Assembly (NCBI GenBank): GCA_003209955.1
Contig: QCOD01000004.1
Location: forward strand, 1-64,000
Direction: 5' to 3'
Length of the DNA: 64,000 bases
Source: OCS116 cluster bacterium AG-430-B22
GTDB lineage: Bacteria; Pseudomonadota; Alphaproteobacteria; MED-G09
Under the pieces are notes generated by a model that saw only the letters and a list, made by a program, of their open reading frames with translations, was not told the origin of the DNA and ran no database searches. The position numbers and the translations under genes were made by a program. Positions within the stretch are counted from its first letter, which is position 1, and each line of letters begins with the position of its first letter. Below are positions 18,101 through 25,077 of this stretch, one piece after another.

Positions 18101-20178
18101 AGTCCACCAGTACTTGCACTAGCATCGATTACAGATAACTTTGTAGCAAGATCAAGTGATGTAAAAGTTAATTTACCAGCACCAGATAATGTAATTGTAG
18201 TTGCATCAGTTGCATCCATATCAGTTAGTGTATAAGTCACACCATCTGTAGAAGCTGGAACTGTAATATTGATTGTTTCATGATCAATAAAAGAAACTAA
18301 AGTATGTGTTGAGCCACCAGCTAAACCAGTACCAATAGTTAAGTTTAGTGTATCAGAAGCACCATCAATAGCCATTGTACCAATAATACCTTCTGTACCA
18401 GTTTCAGTAACAGTTACAGTTGAATTTGCAGCTGTCATATTTGATACGGTAGCCGCGTTAGCACCGTTAGCAGCATTAGCTGTAACAGCGGTAACAGTTG
18501 GAAGATGCTTAAGGTTATAAGCAGTAGCATCTCTTGAGTCTATTTGAAGAACTTCAACACTAGTTAAATTAACTGTAGATGTTGATGTAATATCATCAGC
18601 ATCATCAATTTCTAAAGTATCAGTACCATCACCACCATCAAATGTAATATATTTACTAAGGTCACTATTGATGTTTACAGTATCGTTACCAGAACCACCA
18701 GTTACGGCAACAGCATAAGTTGCAGTTACTGGAGCAATTTGTACATCAAAACCACCAGTTGTTGCTGAACCATCAACAGCAGCTGTAGTATTTGTTAGTG
18801 CGCCTGTAATTGTTGTTTTCGTATCACCAGTTAAAGTTAGTGATAGTTGTTTGCTTGTGGTTAAAGCGGCAAGTGTTGATTTCACTGCGCCAGCATTAAC
18901 TGTAACATATTCAACACCAGCAATGCTAAGTGTACCTGTGTAACCGTCAACATTAACAGTTTGGCTATCTGCAGCACCAGCAACTGGAACTGCTTTATAA
19001 GTAACTGTTAAATCACCACCACCATTTTTTGCATTAACTGTCATAATGCTAGGAACATTACTAATAGTTAAGTCATTTGTTGCAGATGATGAATTTAGAC
19101 CTATTGTATTTACACCAGTCATTAGAGCCATATCTAATGTATAATCTTGACCATCATCAGTTTGGAAACCATTAACTTGAATTTCTTCAATATTACTGAC
19201 TTCTATACCTGAAATTGTATGATCTGCAGTAAGTGTTCCAGCTAAAGACAGTTTAAGAATATCATTGCCTGAACCACCATCAAAAACATCACCAGGTTGT
19301 GCGGTTGATCCTGTTGCATTAGCAGCTGAAACTGTACCGCCAATAATGTCGTCACCTTCACCACCTTGAATTGTATCAACACCTGTTGTTGCATTTTTTG
19401 TTTGAGCTGCAGTTGAAGCTGTATTGCTTATTAAAGCTGTAGTTGATCCAATTGAATCTAAAGAAGCATCAAATACTGTAACCTTGATACCTTCTAAGCC
19501 TTCACTTGCTTCATCTGTATTTGCTGTAACATCAAAAGTTGTTGATGTTGAACCAGCAGATAATGTTACTGTTCCAGATAATGCAACTAAGTCAGCAGAT
19601 GTTGCTTTATCTACTGTAGCACCATTGTCGTCACCAACAACATTATAAGTAAAAGTCACATCTGAGGTTGGAGCTGAAGAAGCAGTGATAGTGTATGTGA
19701 TTGATCCACCTTCTGCTACGCTTGTTCCACCAGCTGAGAGAGAATAACTGATTGCCCCTGATGAAATAGCTGCGCCTGAAACTGTTCCGGCACCACCATC
19801 AGAAATTGTTGTTCCTGTAGGTAGAGTTGCCACACCCATATCTGAAGCCAGTTCAGCATATGTTTTGGCTGTACCAGAAACACCAGCAGATGCATTACCA
19901 CCTACATCAAAGGTAAATTTATCTGCACCATTAACTGTAATTACAGCACCATTTGATAATGTAAGCTGTACTGAGTCTGCCGCAAACTTCGAAGAAGCAA
20001 TTGATAGACCATCTACCAATTGTATTTTGTTAGCTCCACTTGTATCAACAATTGTGATACTTCCGCTTGCTGCGTTTGAAACTATATAGGTGTCGTCGCC
20101 ACCAAGGCCTCTATAAGTAGACCCATCGACTGATGGAACGATAATATCCGCTGAGGATGATGCATTAATTGTAGCCAT
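15196..20178 (-). CDS. Giant cysteine-free RTX-like surface/secreted protein, candidate type I cargo
   Basis: This 1660-residue acidic protein is rich in Thr, Ala, Asp, Gly and Ser, has no cysteine and has no N-terminal signal peptide. Features in order: a GGDD-containing N-terminal module (residues 1-110), a Calx-beta-like segment (about 143-250), then RTX-type nonapeptides of GGxGxDxxxG form in several patches (near 270, 500, 730-770, 905, 1045-1065, 1305-1335), which bind calcium in characterised proteins. A block of about 281 residues is duplicated (TVDGGAGTDT recurs near 793 and 1076). The C-terminus (MKLLTFSGV...EDFTAADFAITA) resembles uncleaved type I secretion signals. AAGGAGAGAG gives an excellent ribosome site, and the promoter is strong. 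It could be an S-layer-like coat or an adhesin. The exporter at 224-2947 is the obvious candidate route. Several Tyr sit in acidic surroundings (for example DGQDYTLD near 345), possible sulfation sites. Confidence 0.88.
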   Translation of the reverse strand: MATINASSSADIIVPSVDGSTYRGLGGDDTYIVSNAASGSITIVDTSGANKIQLVDGLSIASSKFAADSVQLTLSNGAVITVNGADKFTFDVGGNASAGVSGTAKTYAELASDMGVATLPTGTTISDGGAGTVSGAAISSGAISYSLSAGGTSVAEGGSITYTITASSAPTSDVTFTYNVVGDDNGATVDKATSADLVALSGTVTLSAGSTSTTFDVTANTDEASEGLEGIKVTVFDASLDSIGSTTALISNTASTAAQTKNATTGVDTIQGGEGDDIIGGTVSAANATGSTAQPGDVFDGGSGNDILKLSLAGTLTADHTISGIEVSNIEEIQVNGFQTDDGQDYTLDMALMTGVNTIGLNSSSATNDLTISNVPSIMTVNAKNGGGDLTVTYKAVPVAGAADSQTVNVDGYTGTLSIAGVEYVTVNAGAVKSTLAALTTSKQLSLTLTGDTKTTITGALTNTTAAVDGSATTGGFDVQIAPVTATYAVAVTGGSGNDTVNINSDLSKYITFDGGDGTDTLEIDDADDITSTSTVNLTSVEVLQIDSRDATAYNLKHLPTVTAVTANAANGANAATVSNMTAANSTVTVTETGTEGIIGTMAIDGASDTLNLTIGTGLAGGSTHTLVSFIDHETINITVPASTDGVTYTLTDMDATDATTITLSGAGKLTFTSLDLATKLSVIDASASTGGLVMGENPATLVGTVITGSVKADTLYGSASATYGDTIKAGGGIDTVYGGAGNDTIWGEDGNDILMGQAGIDTIEGGAGNDTIHVDVVANFEALATAETVDGGAGTDTLNFGAAVAFTVDSTDLYNLKNVEKITFDTSSTATLTLDDTVFTSNGVSTLKIYDLEGTQPLTVTASALSAGNNITVYSKNAASKNDSFTGGAGDDLFVFSTISDADVIDGSDTIAGGKGSDTLYITATTIAGNITITTAVTSVENFTFVGVDSTALTYTLADASIVTSTLQGNNGIVDASGMTGTGALTFSANAENDSGLTITGGRAGDTLTGGNATASAFSGAALFDTIKGGDGADIIDGKAGIDVLHGEGGNDTFTVSTNTDFLALTAAETVDGGAGTDTISFDVDGATTVIAADLAGIKDVEVLKFTGDNTVSLTLSDSVFTANGSSSITVWEEEASQPLTLAAGGLSSANSVKVKINTTTGDADVTEAVTLGAGDDTVTYHSAQRLDTADVIAFGGGTDTLAVYINNTALSATLTNVSSVENITLVQVTTNTATITLADGNFVSTQAGVIDAAATAGVLTLDADAEDDSSLTIKGGTGADIITGTDAKLSGSTVLGDTITGGNGADIITGSLGADTITGGAGADVFSYDTYSDSSGSYVDEITDFLDGTDLISITIDRSSITTAQTITPNVTAGKASKSAAQDTLTGIPGQAIYVTDTGHLYVNHNADNLLTSLDYKIKVNPGATAASTFDATNDDNFKWTVKGGSGIDTITLGPNADSIYSGAAADIITTTSDSAVDTFYLGDAELDATAVANGGNTVDIITGFVVASDVVSIDLSEMEGVGSDDLVQLDDFSSVVGGDTIVVQAISAAFDLATAESGTNVLLVQGVTITESALEIALEASGDRAITANGGMAQNDAFLVVADDGTNSALFFVVADGGAVANDSAPAANELTAMKLLTFSGVGGAEDFTAADFAITA

Positions 20179-20250
20179 TTTTCTCTCTCCTTATGTAACT
20201 AACAAAAGTAATTCTCAAAAATAAAGTTATTTCGAATCACTTGCTAAAAA

Positions 20251-20278
20251 AATATACTAATTCTCCTAAAAAGGTCAA
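20251..20278 (-). promoter_or_regulatory. Sigma-70-type promoter of the RTX-like gene
   Basis: Reading leftward, TTGACC (complement of 20273-20278) and TATATT (complement of 20251-20256) are separated by 16 bp, close to the housekeeping consensus. This places the start of transcription about 65 bases before the ATG. The direct repeats at 20296-20317 lie just upstream of the -35 element, in activator position. Confidence 0.65.
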
Positions 20279-20295
20279 TTCCGTTTTAATTTTAT

Positions 20296-20317
20296 TTGTA
20301 ACAGATTGTAACATAAT
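20296..20317 (-). promoter_or_regulatory. Direct-repeat element upstream of the RTX-like promoter
   Basis: TTGTAACA occurs twice with a 10-bp period (20296-20303 and 20306-20313). The second copy is part of the 13-mer ATTGTAACATAAT (20305-20317), which recurs exactly at 22534-22546 upstream of the lipoprotein gene. Repeats spaced by one helical turn next to a -35 box suggest a regulator site; the regulator is unknown. Confidence 0.45.
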
Positions 20318-20323
20318 TTTATT

Positions 20324-20370
20324 AATGTAAATACCTTTTTTAATTAAATGTAAATACCCTTTTTTAATTA
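20324..20370. repeat. Two-copy tandem repeat of 23/24 bp in the intergenic region
   Basis: AATGTAAATACC followed by a T run and AATTA occurs at 20324-20346 and again at 20347-20370, the copies differing by one C. The second copy's CCCTTTTTTAAT can pair with ATTAAAAAGGG at 20386-20396. Read leftward, this could make a weak hairpin after the lipoprotein gene, but without a T tract. The function is unclear. Confidence 0.5.
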
Positions 20371-20385
20371 TTTTCCTAATTACCT

Positions 20386-20420
20386 ATTAAAAAGGGCATT
20401 AATAAGGCAATTTTTAAAAT
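20386..20420 (-). other. 3'-flanking sequence of the lipoprotein gene with half of an imperfect hairpin
   Basis: Right arm ATTAAAAAGGG (20386-20396) faces left arm CCCTTTTTTAAT (20357-20368) across a 17-nt loop. It is a possible weak terminator for the 20421-22400 gene. The long loop, the one-base mismatch in run length and the lack of a trailing T run keep confidence low. Confidence 0.25.
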
Positions 20421-22400
20421 TTATCCAAAATCTCCGCCTGATGTTGCTGCAAGATCAGTCTCTGCTTTAATTTCAAGAATTAAAGAATCAAATGTTCCTG
20501 CATCAGAATCATAACCCGTAACACCATTTATATATAGAGTGCCATTTGAATTATTTGAATCAGGTGTAAAACTTATACTTATCCTATTATCAAATGTTTC
20601 ACTAACAACATCTATACCACTCTTTGATGCAAAATCTAAAACTGATAACGATGATCCATCTTTATTCACAAGCACAACCTTATCATTAGCACTATCAAAA
20701 TTATCTAATGTTATAATAAAGTTACCTTCTGCAGATGTACCGTCGTCATTAAATTCATATCTAAATTCATCGGCAGCATCTGTTCCAGAGACTGTGCCTT
20801 CAGCTGATAAATCAACTTCAATAACATTCGTCGTATCTGATGAAGTATCTGATGAAGTATCAGATGAGGTATCTGATGAAGTATCAGATGAGGTATCTGA
20901 TGAGGTATCTGATGAAGTATCTGATGAAGTATCTGATGAAGTATCTGATGAAGTATCTGAAGTTGCTGTTGACTCAGAGGATGCTCCAGTATCAGTAGAT
21001 GTAGCAGTTCCTGAAGATGTTTCTCCAGATAGCGAAGAAGTGAAAACGATTGAAGTGCTACCTAGACTACCATCAACAATTCCAGCCAATGTAATAGAAG
21101 TTGATTTATTATTAGCATCAGGAGCAAAATAAATAGTCGTACTATTATCAATGGCTGAAGACTGAATATCAATTCCAGCTGCTCCCTTGAAATCATCTAG
21201 GTCATAACCAACGGGTAGAGATGAAGCTAAAATAACAATTTTATCTTTTGATTGATCAAAGCCAGTAATAGTTAATGGACCATCATCACCTGTTAATGTG
21301 CTGTCAGCATATGTTGCATCAAATACAAAATTTTCTGCATCTGCTTGAGCGGTTAAATCAGTTGTATCAAGCTCAATATTAGAGCCATCAGATAAATCTG
21401 GGCCAGATGATGATACAGCACCTGATATTATATTTATGTTTAAAGACGATAAATCGGCGTCAACTATACCATCCAATCTAATGGAACCAGAAGAGCCAGA
21501 TGCATCAGGAGCAAAAGATATAAGTGTATAATTTTCAATAGAATTTGTTGTAATATCAACATTAGCTGCAGTCAGCAATGATGTCTTGGAAAAACCTGAA
21601 GGCGCGGTTGCAGCTTGAAGTGTTAATGTATCATTAGCAGCATCAAAATCTGTAATTATTACTTCGCCATCAATAGCAACGGGTGAGCCATCAACAAACT
21701 TAACTTCATAAACAAAAGCATCCGCAGATGATGTGGCTGCAACTGTTCCACTTTCTAAATCAGTTCCGCCAGGTGCAGAAGCTGAAGAGTCATTAGCAGA
21801 CCCTTCTTCAGCAGAAATAGTAATAGTTGACAAATCACCATCTAAAACACCAGCAATAGTTATAGATGTACTTTGGTTTGAACTATTTGGTGAAAAATAA
21901 ATTACCGTATTATTATTAATAGTTGATTGAGAAACTTCAACTCCAGTAGAGCCTATTAAAGATGCAGCGTTAAATTCACCAGATGCACCTGAACCTCTTA
22001 ATAAAATACTATCATTGGCAGCATCAAAACCAGTTATTATAGAGTCACTATCAAGTGATACAACGCTTGTTCCATCAAAACTAACATCAACTATAAAAGT
22101 ATCTGCCTCTGAAGTTGCAGCGTAAGAACCACCATCAAGCTCAATACCTGCAGTTGCTGTAGATCCGCCAGAATCTGATCCTGAAGAAGAACCTGATCCA
22201 GTATCTGGTGTTGGGCTTACAGCTCCTCCGCCTCCGCCTCCACAAGCAGCAAGAATTAGAGGCAATGTTATTGCAGTAAATAAACCAAGCTCTCTCTTGT
22301 AAGAATTAAATGGTGAAGGAATTCTTCCTAAATTTTCGATTTTTTGATTATTGTCTTCGGCTAATATTGATGGTTGAAACCTTTTTGCTTTAATGTCCAT
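20421..22400 (-). CDS. Repeat-rich surface lipoprotein with SSDT linker
   Basis: This 659-residue protein begins with an unusually long N-region of about 36 residues, then a hydrophobic segment ending in the lipobox LILAAC (Cys53) followed by six Gly and a Ser/Gly/Thr-rich tether. Four related domains of roughly 110-120 residues begin near 87, 212, 342 and 527; each contains an IxxFDxxxDxIxL strand motif and a T-x-I-x-F-x-P-D-x-N stretch. Between the third and fourth lies a perfect SSDT tetrapeptide array (about 482-522). A GGAG ribosome site directly supports the start at 22400, so the long N-region is real. The domain motif resembles those in RTX/type I exoproteins, which suggests a membrane-anchored partner of the 1660-residue protein; that role is inference. 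Confidence 0.82.
   Translation of the reverse strand: MDIKAKRFQPSILAEDNNQKIENLGRIPSPFNSYKRELGLFTAITLPLILAACGGGGGGAVSPTPDTGSGSSSGSDSGGSTATAGIELDGGSYAATSEADTFIVDVSFDGTSVVSLDSDSIITGFDAANDSILLRGSGASGEFNAASLIGSTGVEVSQSTINNNTVIYFSPNSSNQSTSITIAGVLDGDLSTITISAEEGSANDSSASAPGGTDLESGTVAATSSADAFVYEVKFVDGSPVAIDGEVIITDFDAANDTLTLQAATAPSGFSKTSLLTAANVDITTNSIENYTLISFAPDASGSSGSIRLDGIVDADLSSLNINIISGAVSSSGPDLSDGSNIELDTTDLTAQADAENFVFDATYADSTLTGDDGPLTITGFDQSKDKIVILASSLPVGYDLDDFKGAAGIDIQSSAIDNSTTIYFAPDANNKSTSITLAGIVDGSLGSTSIVFTSSLSGETSSGTATSTDTGASSESTATSDTSSDTSSDTSSDTSSDTSSDTSSDTSSDTSSDTSSDTSSDTTNVIEVDLSAEGTVSGTDAADEFRYEFNDDGTSAEGNFIITLDNFDSANDKVVLVNKDGSSLSVLDFASKSGIDVVSETFDNRISISFTPDSNNSNGTLYINGVTGYDSDAGTFDSLILEIKAETDLAATSGGDFG
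20833..20960. repeat. Tandem 12-bp repeat encoding (SSDT)n
   Basis: Ten full copies of GTATCTGATGAA or near variants (some GTATCAGATGAG) run from 20833 to 20952, followed by a broken copy. On the coding (leftward) strand they encode Ser-Ser-Asp-Thr. In-frame slippage would change linker length in steps of four residues without breaking the protein. Confidence 0.95.
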
Positions 22401-22472
22401 ATTTCACTCCGGCTGTTGACGATTAATTCTTAAGTAAACTTAATAACACAAAACGAATCGTATTTATACATT

Positions 22473-22500
22473 TTTATAATGCTAATGTATAAAAGTGCAA
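22473..22500 (-). promoter_or_regulatory. Sigma-70-type promoter of the lipoprotein gene
   Basis: Leftward, TTGCAC (complement of 22495-22500) and TATAAA (complement of 22473-22478) are 16 bp apart, with the expected start about 65-70 bases before the ATG at 22400. The layout matches the RTX-like gene's promoter. Confidence 0.55.
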
Positions 22501-22533
22501 GCTTTAATGTTTATTACTAATCATCAATTATAA

Positions 22534-22552
22534 ATTGTAACATAATGTAACA
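22534..22552 (-). promoter_or_regulatory. Direct-repeat element upstream of the lipoprotein promoter
   Basis: ATTGTAACATAAT (22534-22546) is identical to the element at 20305-20317. It is followed by a second TGTAACA (22546-22552), giving two half-sites about 11 bp apart. It lies 134 bp before the start codon, against 127 bp for the RTX-like gene. Confidence 0.45.
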
Positions 22553-22573
22553 AATATTCAAAAATCATTCAAG

Positions 22574-23506
22574 TCAAGTAATAGATATTTTTTCAATAAT
22601 AAATTCATATAACGCTTTTTCACTCTTCTCAATTGATAAACTTTGTGTATCAATTTCTAGGTTAGGTGATTTTGGAACTTCATAAGGCGAGTCTATACCT
22701 GTAAAATCTTTTATTTCTCCTATTCGAGCTTTCTTATATAGTCCTTTTGGATCTCTTTTTTCGCAAGTTTCGAGATCGCATGATAAATATATTTCATAAG
22801 AATTATCTTTAAATGCTTTAAGAGCTTTTTTCCTGTCATTCATAAAAGGGGATATAAATGCAGTGATAACTATAAAGCCTGCTCTTGCAAATAAAGCAGC
22901 AACTTCGCCTATTCTTCTGATATTTTCTTCTCTATCTGCATCTGAAAAACCAAGATTGGAATTCAAACCATCCCTAATATTATCACCATCAAGCATATAA
23001 ACATTACAGCCTTTGTCGAATAATCTTCTTTCAATTTTTTGAGCTAATGTTGTTTTTCCAGAACCAGAAAGTCCTGTAAGCCATATTACGGCACCTTTAT
23101 GACCCGATCTTTTTTCTCTCTCGAAAGAATCAACCTCATGCTTAACAGGAGTAAGGTTCATTGATTTTCTAACATTAGTAGCTGAAATTTTTTCAACTTC
23201 ATCTTCAAAAGTAATTTTTTCTACATTATACCCTACATCTCTTCCATATATAACATCTGTTATATTAGGAAGTTCTACAACAACATATTTCCCTGAATAA
23301 TCTTTCTTTAAGTCTTCATCGATAAATTTTTTAACTTCTTCAAATGAAAAAGGGTTCTTCTGATCTGTATCATGTGTAGCTCTTACTCCAATCGCAACTC
23401 TTTCCGCCCTACTTAAAGCAGCCTTAAAAAGCTCTCTATGCCCTTCATGCCAAGGCTGCCATCGTCCAATAATCAAAGCAGTGTTCAATTTTTTTTCTTT
23501 ATCCAT
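22574..23506 (-). CDS. cysC: Nucleotidyltransferase-APS kinase fusion (PAPS synthesis)
   Basis: This 310-residue two-domain protein starts with a cytidylyltransferase/NMNAT-like domain (about residues 8-120) with GRWQPWHEGH near 14 and ISATNVR near 107; both nucleotidyltransferase motifs look intact. Residues 135-310 form adenylylsulfate kinase, with P-loop GLSGSGKTTLA near 145, the DGDNIRDGLN block near 173 and FISPF near 217. APS kinase phosphorylates APS to PAPS, the donor used by the two sulfotransferases at 2951-7211. No ATP sulfurylase is visible in the window; whether the N-domain contributes to APS formation is unknown. The start at 23506 has GGA about nine bases ahead. It is divergent from the peptide transporter. 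The symbol refers to the kinase domain only. Confidence 0.88.
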   Translation of the reverse strand: MDKEKKLNTALIIGRWQPWHEGHRELFKAALSRAERVAIGVRATHDTDQKNPFSFEEVKKFIDEDLKKDYSGKYVVVELPNITDVIYGRDVGYNVEKITFEDEVEKISATNVRKSMNLTPVKHEVDSFEREKRSGHKGAVIWLTGLSGSGKTTLAQKIERRLFDKGCNVYMLDGDNIRDGLNSNLGFSDADREENIRRIGEVAALFARAGFIVITAFISPFMNDRKKALKAFKDNSYEIYLSCDLETCEKRDPKGLYKKARIGEIKDFTGIDSPYEVPKSPNLEIDTQSLSIEKSEKALYEFIIEKISIT

Positions 23507-23525
23507 TTATTTTTCCATAAAAAAT

Positions 23526-23571
23526 ATACTTTATATATTGTGAAAGTCTCATCCTTATATATATAAAGTAT
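23526..23571. promoter_or_regulatory. 13-bp perfect inverted repeat in a divergent promoter region
   Basis: ATACTTTATATAT (23526-23538) and ATATATAAAGTAT (23559-23571) are perfect reverse complements with a 20-bp spacer. They lie in the 92-bp gap between the leftward APS-kinase gene and the rightward POT transporter gene. It could be an operator serving both promoters; AT-richness makes chance more likely than for a mixed sequence. Confidence 0.35.
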
Positions 23572-23598
23572 TAAAGAGCAATAAAATAAAGGATAGTT

Positions 23599-25077
23599 AT
23601 GTTTAATAAAGTTTTTGATAGTCACCCAAAAGGTTTAATAACTTTATTTTTTACGGAAATGTGGGAAAGAATGTCCTTTTATGGAATGAGAGGAATATTA
23701 GTCCTTTTTATGACCGCAAGTATTTCGAATGATGGATTAAATTTAGACCCTGTTTCAGCAAGCGCAATTTATGGGATCTATGCCTCAAGTGTATATTTGG
23801 TTGCATTACCTGGTGGCTGGATAGCGGATAGGATTCTTGGGCAACAAAAATCAGTATTATATGGAGCATTTATTATAATGCTAGGTCATTTCATTCTTGC
23901 GATTCCAAACATAACAACATTTTATATTGGATTACTTTTTGTAGTTCTTGGGACAGGTTTATTAAAGCCAAATATTTCTGCTATTGTTGGAGGACTCTAT
24001 AATTCAAATGAGCATCTTAAACAATCAGGTTTCACAATATTTTACATGTCAATAAACATAGGCAGTATTCTTGGCTTCTTTATATGTGGATATTTAGGTG
24101 AAAATATTGGATGGCATTATGGCTTTGGTGCAGCTGGTATAGGTATGGCACTTGGATTATTGCAATTCATTTTATCAAAAAAATATCTTGGAGATGTCGG
24201 CTTATTGCCATCATCAACTATTTCAGAAAACCATAGAATAAGAGATCAAAAAATTCTCTTTGTAGGAATTCTAGTAATTTTTTTAATAACAATTTCAGGT
24301 ATATTTAATTTATGGACTTTCAATCCTGTTCCGCTAGCAAACATTATGACAATAATTATAACCATAATTTCTTTGGGATATTTTTTATACATTTTTATTT
24401 TTGGAAGATTAGATAGTCTCGAAAAAAGAAAAATATTTTTAATTTTTGTTCTTTTTATCGGGGCCGCATTCTTTTGGTCAGGATTTGACCAAGCAGGTAG
24501 CTCATTCAATATTTTTGCAAAGGAATACACTGATCGATATATAGGCGGCTGGCAATACCCTGCTAGCTGGTTGCAAGTTCTTAACCCAGCTTTAGTAGTT
24601 ATTCTTTCTCCTTTCATGGCTTATTTATGGATTTATTTAGGAAGAAAAATGCTTGACCCTAATTTACCATTTAAATTTGGATTAGGTTTAATTTTTATGG
24701 CCATTGGTTTTGTCGTTATTGCTTATGCTGCGAATTTAGCAATTGAGAATGGTTCTGCTGGGGCAAAATGGTTATTACTAACTTATCTATTTCATACAAT
24801 AGGTGAGCTAACTATTAGCCCTATTGGTCTTTCAGCAATTTCTTCACTTTCTCCAAAAAGATATATTGGCCAAATGATGGGGGTTTGGTTTTTAGCGTCT
24901 TCTCTTGGAGCAATAATTGCCGGATTATTGTCAGGTAGAGCGACAGAATATGGTATTAATTCAATGCCAACATTATTCAATCAGATAGCCTATATATCAG
25001 TTATAATTGGATTAGTCTTTTTGCTTATTTCTAAACCACTTAGTAATTGGGTAAATAATAAAGGAATTAACAAATAA
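23599..25077 (+). CDS. POT/PTR-family proton-dependent di-/tripeptide transporter
   Basis: This is an inner-membrane proton-coupled peptide importer of 492 residues with about 12-14 hydrophobic segments. The N-terminus carries the family's ExxER signature region (TEMWERMSFYGMRGILVLFM, residues 19-38), and the family block FYMSINIGS appears near residue 150. The length is normal for bacterial POT members. The stop codon TAA shares its last base with the ATG of the carboxylase gene downstream, so translation is coupled. Substrates are probably small peptides, which suits a heterotroph; exact specificity cannot be read. The putative operator at 23526-23571 lies directly upstream. Confidence 0.92.
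   Translation: MFNKVFDSHPKGLITLFFTEMWERMSFYGMRGILVLFMTASISNDGLNLDPVSASAIYGIYASSVYLVALPGGWIADRILGQQKSVLYGAFIIMLGHFILAIPNITTFYIGLLFVVLGTGLLKPNISAIVGGLYNSNEHLKQSGFTIFYMSINIGSILGFFICGYLGENIGWHYGFGAAGIGMALGLLQFILSKKYLGDVGLLPSSTISENHRIRDQKILFVGILVIFLITISGIFNLWTFNPVPLANIMTIIITIISLGYFLYIFIFGRLDSLEKRKIFLIFVLFIGAAFFWSGFDQAGSSFNIFAKEYTDRYIGGWQYPASWLQVLNPALVVILSPFMAYLWIYLGRKMLDPNLPFKFGLGLIFMAIGFVVIAYAANLAIENGSAGAKWLLLTYLFHTIGELTISPIGLSAISSLSPKRYIGQMMGVWFLASSLGAIIAGLLSGRATEYGINSMPTLFNQIAYISVIIGLVFLLISKPLSNWVNNKGINK

Noticed and set aside
20833..20960. Possible CRISPR-like array
   Set aside because: The units are contiguous 12-bp copies with no spacers and encode an in-frame SSDT linker.
20539..21132. Long rightward open frame of about 197 codons opposite the lipoprotein gene, rich in Ser/Glu/Val
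   Set aside because: It is the antisense of the SSDT linker and flanking domains; the 12-bp repeat has no stops in that frame by composition. No ribosome site or family resemblance.
224..22400. Recent horizontal transfer of the whole surface-protein block by a mobile element
   Set aside because: No integrase, transposase, tRNA-flanked repeat or terminal direct repeat was seen. The somewhat higher GC of the RTX-like gene is explained by its Ala/Gly/Thr-rich composition.
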